A stretch of DNA of 64,000 nt from Fen-1258 sp964441505 (GTDB lineage Bacteria > Bacteroidota > Ignavibacteria > Ignavibacteriales > Melioribacteraceae), in assembly GCA_964441505.1 (NCBI GenBank), contig CAYTUV010000008.1:1-64000 (forward strand), in the 5' to 3' direction. The notes under the pieces are model-generated. The model ran no database searches. It saw only the letters and a program-made list of their open reading frames with translations, and had not been told where the DNA came from. This document shows positions 34,997-44,307 of the stretch, in pieces. Position 1 is the first letter of the stretch; each line of letters opens with the position of its first letter. Made by a program: the position numbers and the translations under genes.

Positions 34997-35998
34997 CTAT
35001 TCAACTTGGTGTTTTATTTTATTCTGAATTGTTCTATGACCAAGAACAATATTGCTTGACAAATATAAAATGCTTTTAAGATTATTTTCAATCTCATTAA
35101 CAACCTCTATAACACTCAATTCATCAAACCTTACATCTTCAATTTTCTTTTCAGCAATTTGATATGCACAGCTACAAACCAACCTCATGAATATATCTGT
35201 ATTATCTGGATCAGTTAGTTTTTCACACTCTGCCTTTATAATTAATTCCAACAATAGTTTGTTAATATCTTCAGTGATATACAAAGATTTTTGGATATCA
35301 TATTTTCCAGAAAGAATTAAACCAGATTCATTTAAAAATGAGTTGATCTCTAATTGATGATTTCTGAGAATTTCTTCGTGAATATATTTGTCATCAATTT
35401 CAATTTCTTTTTTGAGATCAACCATTACATCTTTTAAATCACTGAATATTCTAAATTTATTGGGCAGAACATTAATTTCACTTTTAAGGAAATTATTAAT
35501 TCCATTTTTATAGTCATCACCCTCATAAAATGCCTTATCTTTTGTTACAAGAATAACATCTTCATTTTTTAATAATTCAAGACAATGATTCCAAATAACA
35601 CAATCCTTAAACTGCTGATTTTTTTGACTTGGTGGCAACTTTTTTATCACCCGATTAAATGCTGATTTTGCATTATCAAACGTAAATCCATTTTCAACAA
35701 ATTCCAGAGACTTAAAAGGGAATAATCCTTTTATTTGGTTGTCAATTTCTTCATCTGTTGGAAGCACTAACTCCTTAATCTTTCCAAATATCGAAAGAAG
35801 TTGTCTATAATTTTTATTTATCTGTTGGATGTTTCCATGTATAACTTCTCTTAAATTTTCCTCTGTTTCAAGTCTAATAACTTCTGGCAATGCAATTTTA
35901 GCTTTGTTCTGTTTGATATAAAATTTGATTGCTGCGCCTTTAGTTGTATTCAACCCTAACTCAGAAACCCAAATATTTGTATCGAACATTAAAATCAT
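34997..35998 (-). CDS. PIN domain nuclease, DUF4935-like
   Basis: 333 aa from ATG 35998, preferred because AAAGGA stands 6 nt before it; a TTG eight codons upstream is the alternative. The N-terminal PIN domain (about 1-165) has the first catalytic Asp in MILMFDTNIWV, a conserved Glu in LPEVIRLETEENL, then FKDCVIWNHCLELLKNEDVILVTKDKAFY, which supplies the remaining acidic residues. This spacing, with a helical insertion, matches the PIN_15/DUF4935 type. The C-terminal half (about 170-333) is helical and unrecognised. PIN proteins are RNases; in defence islands they often act as toxins or effectors. It is 63 bp downstream of the membrane gene in the candidate operon. Confidence 0.78.
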   Translation of the reverse strand: MILMFDTNIWVSELGLNTTKGAAIKFYIKQNKAKIALPEVIRLETEENLREVIHGNIQQINKNYRQLLSIFGKIKELVLPTDEEIDNQIKGLFPFKSLEFVENGFTFDNAKSAFNRVIKKLPPSQKNQQFKDCVIWNHCLELLKNEDVILVTKDKAFYEGDDYKNGINNFLKSEINVLPNKFRIFSDLKDVMVDLKKEIEIDDKYIHEEILRNHQLEINSFLNESGLILSGKYDIQKSLYITEDINKLLLELIIKAECEKLTDPDNTDIFMRLVCSCAYQIAEKKIEDVRFDELSVIEVVNEIENNLKSILYLSSNIVLGHRTIQNKIKHQVE

Positions 35999-36061
35999 TT
36001 CTATTCCTTTTAAGTATTTCAAAACAAATGCAGTACAATTCGACAGTATTGCTGAAATATA

Positions 36062-36793
36062 TTATCCTTTATATTCCCCAACTTCCTTATAAGACTTTTT
36101 AATCCATTCTATAAATTTTGATGTTTGTTTTTCTTTCAATAGTTTATTTATTTCATCCATATGTCTATCAAATAATTTCAAAAACTTAACTTGTAAATGC
36201 CCTTCCATTTTAGTCAACTTGTCGTTTGTATCTTTCAAGGAGGATTTCAATTCTAATTTGATATTATCATCCATTTCTTTTTTAAGGTTATTTATAATAT
36301 CAAAAGGTTTCAAAATGAATGAATTTAAGTCATATATCTCACCTATCATTTCCTTTTCATTGTCATGAGTTAAGGATAAATTTAGTTTATGCAGTACTTT
36401 TTCAAAATCTAAATATGCTTTTTCAAAGATTGACAATGGTTGGTTATGACGCTCTTGCTTCCCAATGTACAGCTGTATTTGACTTAATAATGTGAAGAAG
36501 TTGCTATAATCTTCTCTTAACTCCTTCAACCATTCCTTTTTTTCATTTATAAGAAGCTGCAGTTGTGCTATATCCTTCTGATGTTTTAATGTCTTGTTAA
36601 GTGTATAGAATGAAGAATATAGTCCTAAGAGCCCAATTAAGTAGGGAAATAATTCATATAAGTTATGTTGATTAGAACCAATTTCTTTGATATAAACTGT
36701 ATCCTTGACTACACTTTGTGAATAAGTGTTTGTGAACAAAAACAGTATAACAATAAATAAAAATATTTCAAATGGATAGATAAACTTATTCAT
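36062..36793 (-). CDS. Two-helix membrane protein with coiled-coil tail, coupled to the NTPase
   Basis: 243 aa from ATG 36793. This ATG shares one base with the NTPase stop (TAATG), and GGAGAG within the last NTPase codons is its ribosome-binding site; an in-frame ATG 12 bp further upstream is less likely. It has two hydrophobic segments (about 4-24 and 46-65, the second LFPYLIGLLGLYSSFYTL) separated by a short outside loop. A long charged helical region follows, with heptad-like leucines (about 70-243), predicted to lie in the cytoplasm. No family recognised. The tight coupling to a NACHT-like NTPase suggests a fixed stoichiometry, for example a membrane effector or anchor controlled by that NTPase. 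This is inference. Confidence 0.7.
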   Translation of the reverse strand: MNKFIYPFEIFLFIVILFLFTNTYSQSVVKDTVYIKEIGSNQHNLYELFPYLIGLLGLYSSFYTLNKTLKHQKDIAQLQLLINEKKEWLKELREDYSNFFTLLSQIQLYIGKQERHNQPLSIFEKAYLDFEKVLHKLNLSLTHDNEKEMIGEIYDLNSFILKPFDIINNLKKEMDDNIKLELKSSLKDTNDKLTKMEGHLQVKFLKLFDRHMDEINKLLKEKQTSKFIEWIKKSYKEVGEYKG

Positions 36794-39360
36794 TAATCTC
36801 TCCATAATTTTTTAAATTCATCTTCAATCAATCTATACACCTCATTTCTTAAAAATTCTTCCCTCTCATCAATATGTCCTAACCAAAAACCACTTAACCA
36901 TTTTTTAAATTTCATACTTTTATCAAACTCAGCAAATTTTGTATCATCCATGGTCTGTACTTTAATACACTCAGTTTGCTTTTCAATATTCCAATAGACA
37001 TGCTTTTGTCCACTTTTTAATAGAACAATCAATAGGGGCATATTATTGTAGTATCTAAAATATTTTTTTAGTGTTGGAAAATTCACCTCAATCATTGCTT
37101 TGTAATTTCGATATTTCTTTTCAAAAAAATCAGCATACCAATCTAAGACATTATTTTTCCCCTCTTCAGAAAGTTGCTCATATTTAACTTTACCATGGTA
37201 AGTTATGCTTTGAGGAATAACATGGAAGAATGGACTGATTTTATCATCAAACCCTAATTGCTCAACCTTTATAAATTTTAGTAGTTTTCTCTCAACTTCC
37301 AAATCAGTAATTCTATGTGAGTATAATCCAGAAATGTTTGTTGGCCATATTTCAACAGGTTCATAATTCTCAGAAAATCTTTTTTCAATTTCCTTTTCCA
37401 AAGAAATAGTATCAACAATATTGTGATGCACATATTGATGGAATATTTCTTTCTCAATTTTTAGTTTCTTAAATCCATTAAGAAACTCTTGAATTGTAAT
37501 ATCTTCCATCTTTTTGGTTAGATATAAGTTCCTTCTTAGTGCATTTAATTCATGGAATAGAGATTCTCTTTCTAAATCATCTGTTTCTATGAGTTTTTTA
37601 CTTTTAATAATTTGTTCTAACTGATTTGTTGTTTCTTGGAAAGCTCCTATAATTGGTAGCTTATAAATTGTTGGATCTAAACATTGCATATGAAGTCCTA
37701 ACTCAATTCCAAGATTTCTGAATTCAATAGGGTCTCTTTTTCCATCCTCATCAAAAATACCAGGGAATAGAACAACTCTTTCCTGATGTTCTTTACTAAT
37801 AGGAAAAAAGCCATGCCAGAAACCTAATTTATCTTTTGAACGTTGAATGGCAATTCCAATTTCTCCATTAGTTTTAGGATAAAATTTATTTATTAATAGA
37901 GGGAAGTGGAATCTTAATATATTTTCATAGAAATCCAGATAACTTTTGTATGAGCTCATTAATAATTCATCTGTTACAACAAAGTCAGCATATTTTTTTT
38001 CAACAAGATCAAGAGTATCCCTATTTTCAAAGTTCTTCAAACTATTGCCCACTAAATAAAAATCAAAATCTAATAGCTCACATAAATATTTGTTTAACCT
38101 TTCTTTTTCATCTTTTTTGTCTATACTGTACATGCCACAAACAAAATATGAGATTTCCTTAATAGAATAGTCTTCATTAAACTCTTTAAAAGAAATGTTG
38201 TTTTTATGAATATATAATGCGGCAAAGTATTCCTGCCATTGATCATGTTCAAATTTTACTTCTCCATCATAATTTGTTAAATATCCTTCCTTAAATAAAT
38301 AATTTATAAAGTTATTGGCATCAGTTTGTTCAAATCCTTTCTCATAAGCTGCCTTAAGAATATTCTGAAGAACTTCTAAGCATAATTCTATTTCAATGAT
38401 ATATTTTGATTTAATCTTATGGAACATATGAAAAGCTAACTCACTCAAAACATATGTTTTCAGATTCATCCTTGTTTCATGAAGAGAAATATCCTTTCCC
38501 AATTCAATTTTATTTCTCATCAATAAGAACCGTCTGAATAATTCTGCTTTATTTGAGGGGACACTACCAAATATTTCAACGACTTTTGCCAAAAGAGTCA
38601 ACATCTGAGGAGTATTATATAAATCAGAAAGTCCTTGATGAATTAGAATGCCTCTATGAATACCATCAACCTTTGACCTATCAAGATATAATTCGAAAAT
38701 TCTATCAACCTCGCCATGGCTTAACTTGGCCATATTAAATAACTCAAAACCAAATTCATTTTTCTTAAAATAGTCTCTACTTGTTAGCACAAATAAATTT
38801 TTAGAATAGCTCAATAGTTCTTCAATCTTTGTATCTTCTTTTGTGATGTAATAGCTTAATTTATGAAGGTCATCAATTAATATTATAAAGTTTCCTTTTG
38901 CTAATTGGTTTCTGACCCAATTTTTATCAATTAGTGCAACATCATTCACAAATCCTTTAGAATGTAGCTCATGAATAATTTGCTCGTACAAATCCCTCTT
39001 TCCAAATTCCAAATAAATTGGAATTGTTTTGTCTTTACTCTTTATTAATTCTACAGCTAAATCATAAAGAAGTTTTTTCAGAAGAAATGTTTTTCCAGAG
39101 CCAGGTTTACCAAAAATCTGAATATGTTTGAATTCATTAAGTGGTTGTCTAACTAAATAGCTGTCATCTTTTATTTCCTGATTGTCAAAATCATTTTTTT
39201 TGACAAGTCTCAAATTAATTGAGAAGGAAATATTTCGATAGGAATTGATAATATTTGTGAGATAAGTATGATGATTAGCTTTCCAACGGATGGAATTACT
39301 GATTTTGAATAAGTTAGAAATAAAATCTTTTATTAACCCTATTATTCCAATTATATCCAT
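36793..39360 (-). CDS. NACHT-like STAND NTPase
   Basis: 855 aa. The N-terminal 75 residues begin hydrophobic (MDIIGIIGLIKDFISNLFKI) and may contact the membrane or a partner. The NTPase domain has Walker A GKPGSGKT (84-91), Walker B FIILIDDLHK (about 158-167) with the double-acidic DD typical of NACHT proteins, a sensor-like VLTSRD (about 191-196) and a helical segment with KAELFRRFLLMRNKI. The rest (about 340-855) is long, mostly helical and charged, with no repeats I can name; it is where NACHT/Avs proteins carry their sensor. It starts 19 bp after the type IIG stop and is coupled to the membrane gene. STAND NTPases in such islands usually sense phage products and switch on an effector; here that is inferred. 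Confidence 0.8.
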   Translation of the reverse strand: MDIIGIIGLIKDFISNLFKISNSIRWKANHHTYLTNIINSYRNISFSINLRLVKKNDFDNQEIKDDSYLVRQPLNEFKHIQIFGKPGSGKTFLLKKLLYDLAVELIKSKDKTIPIYLEFGKRDLYEQIIHELHSKGFVNDVALIDKNWVRNQLAKGNFIILIDDLHKLSYYITKEDTKIEELLSYSKNLFVLTSRDYFKKNEFGFELFNMAKLSHGEVDRIFELYLDRSKVDGIHRGILIHQGLSDLYNTPQMLTLLAKVVEIFGSVPSNKAELFRRFLLMRNKIELGKDISLHETRMNLKTYVLSELAFHMFHKIKSKYIIEIELCLEVLQNILKAAYEKGFEQTDANNFINYLFKEGYLTNYDGEVKFEHDQWQEYFAALYIHKNNISFKEFNEDYSIKEISYFVCGMYSIDKKDEKERLNKYLCELLDFDFYLVGNSLKNFENRDTLDLVEKKYADFVVTDELLMSSYKSYLDFYENILRFHFPLLINKFYPKTNGEIGIAIQRSKDKLGFWHGFFPISKEHQERVVLFPGIFDEDGKRDPIEFRNLGIELGLHMQCLDPTIYKLPIIGAFQETTNQLEQIIKSKKLIETDDLERESLFHELNALRRNLYLTKKMEDITIQEFLNGFKKLKIEKEIFHQYVHHNIVDTISLEKEIEKRFSENYEPVEIWPTNISGLYSHRITDLEVERKLLKFIKVEQLGFDDKISPFFHVIPQSITYHGKVKYEQLSEEGKNNVLDWYADFFEKKYRNYKAMIEVNFPTLKKYFRYYNNMPLLIVLLKSGQKHVYWNIEKQTECIKVQTMDDTKFAEFDKSMKFKKWLSGFWLGHIDEREEFLRNEVYRLIEDEFKKLWRD

Positions 39361-39379
39361 AGTTCAGTTTTGGGCGATA

Positions 39380-42300
39380 TTAATTGTTTATTGATTCAAT
39401 GATTTTTATCTCTTCATCCGTCAAACCATACAACTCATAGACTAAACTATCAATTTGCCTATCAAGAGCACTACATTTCTTTTCTAAATATTCTTTTTCA
39501 CTTTCTGTTTTTGAGTCATACATCATTTTTTTTGATAACATTATTTCATCAACAAATTTTATCATTTGCTCATGGATTTTCTTTTCAGCTTCATTCTCCA
39601 AGTTGATAACTCGAATAGGAATTTCAGCGATATATTGATATATGAATCTGAGATATCCACCTCTATAAGAAGCAGAAATTTTGCTGTAATAATAAGTTGT
39701 TAATGATGAGTTTAGAATTCCAAGTAAATATTTATCATTTGAAGGAATTATATAACATGTATTTATACAAAACTTATTCTCTTCATCATAAATAAAATTT
39801 CCTCTTATTGAAATATCAGGAAGCATTAATTTGGGTTTTTCAAATTCATCATAATAATCACATGCACGCATTTCCCACCAGAAATCCCCTTGGTCATATC
39901 TTTCTTTTGCTTTTGTTCCAAATTGTATAAGATGATTAGCAATTTGAGGATGATTTTGCTCAAACCACTTCCATTTATCTTTTTGGTTGGAGTTCTTATT
40001 TGTCCAGCCCTTTGGAATTAGGATTAAATATTTATTAACAAGAGGTGATTCATATCTCTTTATATCACGACCAGCTAAAAATGGTTTAATTAATATTTTG
40101 CTTTGAGCATTGTTATTAATTATATAATTTCTCTTTTCTTGGTCAATAATAAATGCCTCATTCAACCCTGTTTTAATACCATAAAATATTTTATCATTGA
40201 CATAATTATGAAGACATGCTTTATTGTCTTTGATTTTTGCAATTAATGAGACCTCTGTTCTGTTAATCAATGACCATCCTTTATCATCAAGTTTATCTTG
40301 ATCTATTAGGAAAGAATTTTTCTTAACATAATCATTAAGAGTATTTTTATCCAAAACAGTTACATTAACTGTTTTAATTGGTTCATCATAATTCTTTTTT
40401 TGAACAACCAAAATACAAGGATAAGTTACAATTCCTTTGAATACAGGAAGATCACCAAAATCAATTAACTCTTTTATCTGGAATCCTTTTATCCATCTTC
40501 TAAGTGTTGTTCCGTAACTTGATCTAAACCATTTGTTAGCAACTATGAATGAAAAAAATCCATCCTTCTTTATTGACTTAATCCCTTTTTCAATAAAATA
40601 TGTATATAAATCTGATGATTTATGGAATACTTCATATTTGCTTGAAAGATATTCTTTAATCTCACCGAGCATCTCTTGTCTGACGTATGGTGGATTGCCA
40701 ACAATAGCATCAAAACCACCTTTCTTCATCACTTCTGAAAAGGCATCCTCAAAGTTCATGGGTTTCAATTTTAGTTCATCTTCTCTATTAAATAAATTTC
40801 CTTCAAGAATATCTGTTCCAATTAAAGAGTTTCCACAAATTATATTGTTATTCAAGTTTGGCAATAACTGTTCTTTGAACATTACCCATGTGTCTTGAGC
40901 CGTTGCTGTTGTTTCATCTTCCAATAATTTTAGATAAAGAGATAGTTGGGTCACTTCCACAGCTTGAGAATCTAAATCCACACCATAAATATTATTTGTA
41001 AGGATTTTCTGTTTTTGTTTTAAAGAGAGAATCCATTTCTCATCTTGGAGATAGCATCCATCCTTTTTAGCTTGTTCAGGATTTTCCTGATACCATTTTC
41101 GATGATATTCTAAAAGTCTGTCAAAAACATTTATCAGAAATGAACCACTGCCACATGAAATATCAGCAAATCTTAATTTAGAAATTTCATTGGGAGTTTT
41201 TCCATCAATCAATTTGCTAACTGTATTGTCAACAATATAGTTTACAATATATTGAGGAGTGTAATAAACACCACCTGCTTTTCTAACCTCTGGTTTTTCT
41301 TCTATTCTCACTCTTTTATCAGTGGCAATTACAACCTTGCCAAGAAATCTTTCATAGATTGAACCAAGAATATGAATTGGAATTATATCAAAGTTGTAAG
41401 GTGAGTTTACATGGGCAAGTTCTTCACAGATTTGAGAGAAAGATTTATCATCCGGTTCAACAAAGTTATCACTATCAACAAAGTGTTTTTTAAATACAAC
41501 ACCATTGTATTTTGCATCTAACTTTCTACAAGCAATTCTAAAATCTTTCCAAGCATTTTTTGAATCTCCAAACTCACTTACATAGTGATCTGGTTCAATC
41601 TGTTTATCTTCAAGAAATCTGATGAACACTAAACGGTCAATAGTTCTTTGAGTCATTTCAGTAAGCTGTTCACTTTCCAAATGAGGATTTGCTTTCTTAA
41701 AAGATTTTGCAAGGGCATCTCTAATTTCATCAAGCTCTATCAAGAATGCTTCATCAATAGATTGATAACCACCCTTGAACAATCCTTTTTGAACAGCTTT
41801 TCCTTTTGGTTTAGGCAAACTGTCAGCAAATTTATCTAATGAACTATTTGCTACAGCTTCACGGCTTAACAACCAATATATTTCTGCAAACTTTTCTTGA
41901 TTAGTGTATTCACTGTAATGATACTTTTTTATTTTGTTATTCAGAATTGAGGCAATATCAGGTCTTGTTCTGCAATCAAGAATATGTAATTCTTCAAAAT
42001 CAAAAAGGAAAGTTATTTGAGTTCCAGCATTCCATCCATAACGGCAAGATTGGAAATAATCATCAGCATTGGAAAGATTTCTTGAGGGTTTTTTAGCTTC
42101 TATATAAAATTTAACTTCTCTAAAATTTGGAGCTAAATAAAAGGCATAATCTGCTCTTTTCTGAACTCTTCCAACATAGACACCTTTTTCAATTTTAACT
42201 TCCTGTTCATAGGGATTCTTTTGCTCATTATGATAAATATCCCAACCAAGAGCATGAAAAAATTTATCAATAAAATCTTTTCTTACATCAGCTTCACTAT

Positions 42301-42388
42301 AATCTGTGGATAAAAATTTAGATTCATTTTCTTTAAAATCTTTTACAAGAAAAGAGATTTGCTCAAAAGCAGATTCTTGATTAATCAA
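39380..42388 (-). CDS. Type IIG restriction-modification enzyme (Eco57I-like)
   Basis: 1002 aa, full length, with nuclease, methyltransferase and specificity parts in one chain. PD-(D/E)xK nuclease: Asp80 in KRADYAFYL, then Glu97 and Lys99 in KFYIEAKKP. N6-adenine methyltransferase: motif I FADISCGSGSF (about 407-417) and catalytic motif IV VGNPPYV (about 563-569). The C-terminal 350 residues form a TaqI-like target-recognition region, ending in a helical tail LVYELYGLTDEEIKIIE. The start is TTG (42388) with GAGGGA ahead of it; no ATG fits the conserved N-terminus. Known relatives cut DNA near their site and methylate one or both strands, so no separate methyltransferase is required. It is flanked by a NucS-like nuclease and a NACHT NTPase. 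Confidence 0.92.
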   Translation of the reverse strand: MINQESAFEQISFLVKDFKENESKFLSTDYSEADVRKDFIDKFFHALGWDIYHNEQKNPYEQEVKIEKGVYVGRVQKRADYAFYLAPNFREVKFYIEAKKPSRNLSNADDYFQSCRYGWNAGTQITFLFDFEELHILDCRTRPDIASILNNKIKKYHYSEYTNQEKFAEIYWLLSREAVANSSLDKFADSLPKPKGKAVQKGLFKGGYQSIDEAFLIELDEIRDALAKSFKKANPHLESEQLTEMTQRTIDRLVFIRFLEDKQIEPDHYVSEFGDSKNAWKDFRIACRKLDAKYNGVVFKKHFVDSDNFVEPDDKSFSQICEELAHVNSPYNFDIIPIHILGSIYERFLGKVVIATDKRVRIEEKPEVRKAGGVYYTPQYIVNYIVDNTVSKLIDGKTPNEISKLRFADISCGSGSFLINVFDRLLEYHRKWYQENPEQAKKDGCYLQDEKWILSLKQKQKILTNNIYGVDLDSQAVEVTQLSLYLKLLEDETTATAQDTWVMFKEQLLPNLNNNIICGNSLIGTDILEGNLFNREDELKLKPMNFEDAFSEVMKKGGFDAIVGNPPYVRQEMLGEIKEYLSSKYEVFHKSSDLYTYFIEKGIKSIKKDGFFSFIVANKWFRSSYGTTLRRWIKGFQIKELIDFGDLPVFKGIVTYPCILVVQKKNYDEPIKTVNVTVLDKNTLNDYVKKNSFLIDQDKLDDKGWSLINRTEVSLIAKIKDNKACLHNYVNDKIFYGIKTGLNEAFIIDQEKRNYIINNNAQSKILIKPFLAGRDIKRYESPLVNKYLILIPKGWTNKNSNQKDKWKWFEQNHPQIANHLIQFGTKAKERYDQGDFWWEMRACDYYDEFEKPKLMLPDISIRGNFIYDEENKFCINTCYIIPSNDKYLLGILNSSLTTYYYSKISASYRGGYLRFIYQYIAEIPIRVINLENEAEKKIHEQMIKFVDEIMLSKKMMYDSKTESEKEYLEKKCSALDRQIDSLVYELYGLTDEEIKIIESINN

Positions 42389-42415
42389 ATATCCCTCAAA
42401 TGTTTAAAAAATAAA

Positions 42416-43501
42416 CTATTCATCCAATCCAAAAAACTTTACTAATTTTTCAAGTGTAAATTCACTCTTAAGTTTAAATGCGCTATTCTGATTAGCTCTC
42501 ATTCCTTTTTCCCAAAATGCTTTATTTTCAGGAACTGTTTTTATCCAATCAACCTTAACCAAGTATTCACATTTTTCTAAATCATCAGCATCTTTCTTTA
42601 TCAATTCCGTTTTTAAAGGAACATCCATGAAACGGACTATCTTTCCATCTTGCTCTATAAAAAATTCTTTTATTGGAACAGCACGTTCTTTAACAATTCC
42701 AACTCCTATATATCCCTTGGAAGGAATCATAGCAAATATTCTTGCGCCAGGGAAAAGTGGTTTCAGAGAATTGCTATACCATTTGCCTCCACCAGCAGAA
42801 ATGAAACCATATTTTTGGCAATCATCCCAAGTTGAATTATTATCAACCACATCCACATTTCCAACAAAGTCTCTTCCATTCCATGATTCTTTTTTATTGA
42901 GCATTTTGGAATTGCTAACTTTTTCTGTAACCTCATTTGGATCAATCAACCAACTTCTTGTTAAAAATTCTTTTCCATCTTGTTTAAAATATTTGAAGAA
43001 CACAGCATTGATAGGCACGCCATAGTTATCAGATAAATAATTAATTATTCTTTCAGTCTCAGGGTCAAGTTCAGAACTTACAATTATTATATCATGCTCT
43101 TTGTTCAATTCTTCAGGAGGATTTATTTCATACATTTCAAAGAAACTTGTTTCAAAACTTTTCTCTTCATTGTTCTCTTTGAAAATCTCTATTATATCTT
43201 TAAAAGATAAATTTTGAACCCAACTTGCATAGTCTAAGGATTGAGCAACAACTTCTCTTGGAGTTTTATTTTTCTTTAACTCAATAATGGAAATTTTGCC
43301 TTCACTATTGACAGCCAACAGATCAATAATTTTTCCATGAGCAGTTCTTATTTGATTTCCAATTAAGAGCAAGTCATCAGAAATTATAGAGAGGTCTTTT
43401 GTTAATATTTTTTCAAGTTTTGTCTCTGATTCGATTGAAGTGTAATCAATCTTGTTGATTGTTTCTTTTGTGACTTCCCAAATGGCAACTTCGATAGGCA
43501 T
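42416..43501 (-). CDS. NucS/DUF91-like nuclease with extra C-terminal domain
   Basis: 361 aa. The N-terminal domain (about 20-105) carries an NucS/DUF91-type PD-(D/E)xK site: Asp60 in GKIIDLLAV, Glu74 and Lys76 in ISIIELKKNK, then VVAQSLDYASWV. After a linker comes a distinct C-terminal domain (about 225-330) with the pattern WDDCQKYGFISAGGGKWYS...PGARIFAMIPSKGYIGVGIV. It resembles small beta-barrel reader folds (PUA/EVE-like), which in other proteins read modified bases; that match is only by pattern. First gene of the operon, 27 bp upstream of the type IIG gene. It could cut modified or branched DNA, complementing the restriction enzyme; this is inference. Confidence 0.75.
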   Translation of the reverse strand: MPIEVAIWEVTKETINKIDYTSIESETKLEKILTKDLSIISDDLLLIGNQIRTAHGKIIDLLAVNSEGKISIIELKKNKTPREVVAQSLDYASWVQNLSFKDIIEIFKENNEEKSFETSFFEMYEINPPEELNKEHDIIIVSSELDPETERIINYLSDNYGVPINAVFFKYFKQDGKEFLTRSWLIDPNEVTEKVSNSKMLNKKESWNGRDFVGNVDVVDNNSTWDDCQKYGFISAGGGKWYSNSLKPLFPGARIFAMIPSKGYIGVGIVKERAVPIKEFFIEQDGKIVRFMDVPLKTELIKKDADDLEKCEYLVKVDWIKTVPENKAFWEKGMRANQNSAFKLKSEFTLEKLVKFFGLDE

Positions 43502-43611
43502 AATTCACCCTTAAAAATAGAATGAATTTAAAATAGCTTATTCTTTTTATTCATTCCAATAAATTGAATGGATTCACAAAGGATACATTACAAGATGGGA
43601 AACATTTTCGA

Positions 43612-44052
43612 TTAGTCCCAAGTCCACCGTTTTTCACCACCCTCTAAAATTATTGAGTCTAATTCACCCTTTTTCAAACCGTATTTTTTTTCTAATTGTT
43701 TTCTGAAACTCTTTTCTAATTTCTCTTGATATGCCATTTGTTTTTTCAAGTCATAAGGATATTTGTCCATTGCTTTTTCAATAGCAAGTTTATACCACTG
43801 TCCATCTACAGCAAAAATTTCTTTGCGTCTTTGTTCAGCTTCATTTTCTTTCAAAGCAACAGAATCAATTTTTATTTCAGCTGGTTTGGTTTCTAACTTA
43901 TATGATTCTTGATAATTATTTTTATCACTACAACTTAAATCAACAGAGCTAATCAATATTCCGATTCCAACTATTGCTAAGAATACAATGAAAATCCATA
44001 TTGACCCTCTCATACAGCCAAGACAACCTTTGGGAATTTCTTTTTCTTCCAT
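43612..44052 (-). CDS. Small single-pass membrane protein, element-encoded
   Basis: 146 aa from ATG 44052 (GAGGT ahead of it; an upstream TTG at 44067 is an alternative). One transmembrane helix (about 18-38, IWIFIVFLAIVGIGILISSV) follows a short cysteine-containing N-terminus (CLGCM). The remainder is soluble, helical and charged (FAVDGQWYKLAIEKAMDKYP...EKLEKSFRKQLEKKYGLKKGEL). No family recognised. It lies 27 bp after a small lipoprotein gene. Filamentous-phage-like elements carry small membrane proteins next to their rep gene, but nothing here identifies it as a coat protein. Confidence 0.6.
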   Translation of the reverse strand: MEEKEIPKGCLGCMRGSIWIFIVFLAIVGIGILISSVDLSCSDKNNYQESYKLETKPAEIKIDSVALKENEAEQRRKEIFAVDGQWYKLAIEKAMDKYPYDLKKQMAYQEKLEKSFRKQLEKKYGLKKGELDSIILEGGEKRWTWD

Positions 44053-44079
44053 ACAAACCTCAAGCAATCACAAAATATT

Positions 44080-44280
44080 TTAGTTGTTCTTTATTTTTAG
44101 AGAGTCAACAATAACTTTGTCCATCTTCTTCATTTTGGTTTCTAAAGAATCTAATCTTGCTTTTACAATCACCATTTCATCTTTAAGGTTTTTTATCTGG
44201 ATAGTGTTTCCAACAGTGCAAGCTTGAAGACTTAAGAAAAGAAAAACCACTAATGCAAAACCACTAACTATTTTTTTCAT
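44080..44280 (-). CDS. Small lipoprotein with coiled coil
   Basis: 66 aa. The lipoprotein signal ends in the lipobox L-Q-A-C (Cys21), so the mature protein is about 46 residues. It is made of a continuous heptad pattern (IQIKNLKDEMVIVKARLDSLETKMKKMDKVIV) predicted to form a coiled coil, much like an Lpp-type spacer or a phage spanin/lysis-type lipoprotein. No family recognised. It is followed after 27 bp by a single-pass membrane protein; the pair might act together across the envelope. Upstream lies a strongly structured non-coding stretch (44308-44445). Confidence 0.6.
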   Translation of the reverse strand: MKKIVSGFALVVFLFLSLQACTVGNTIQIKNLKDEMVIVKARLDSLETKMKKMDKVIVDSLKIKNN

Positions 44281-44307
44281 AATCTCACCAGATTTAAATA
44301 AAAAAAA

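Noticed and set aside
36793..39360. Zot-like assembly ATPase of a filamentous phage
   Set aside because: The DD in Walker B, the TSR sensor and the size fit NACHT/STAND proteins; no membrane-anchored Zot layout is seen.
39380..42388. BREX PglX or a stand-alone methyltransferase
   Set aside because: A PD-(D/E)xK nuclease site at the N-terminus and no other BREX genes nearby favour type IIG.
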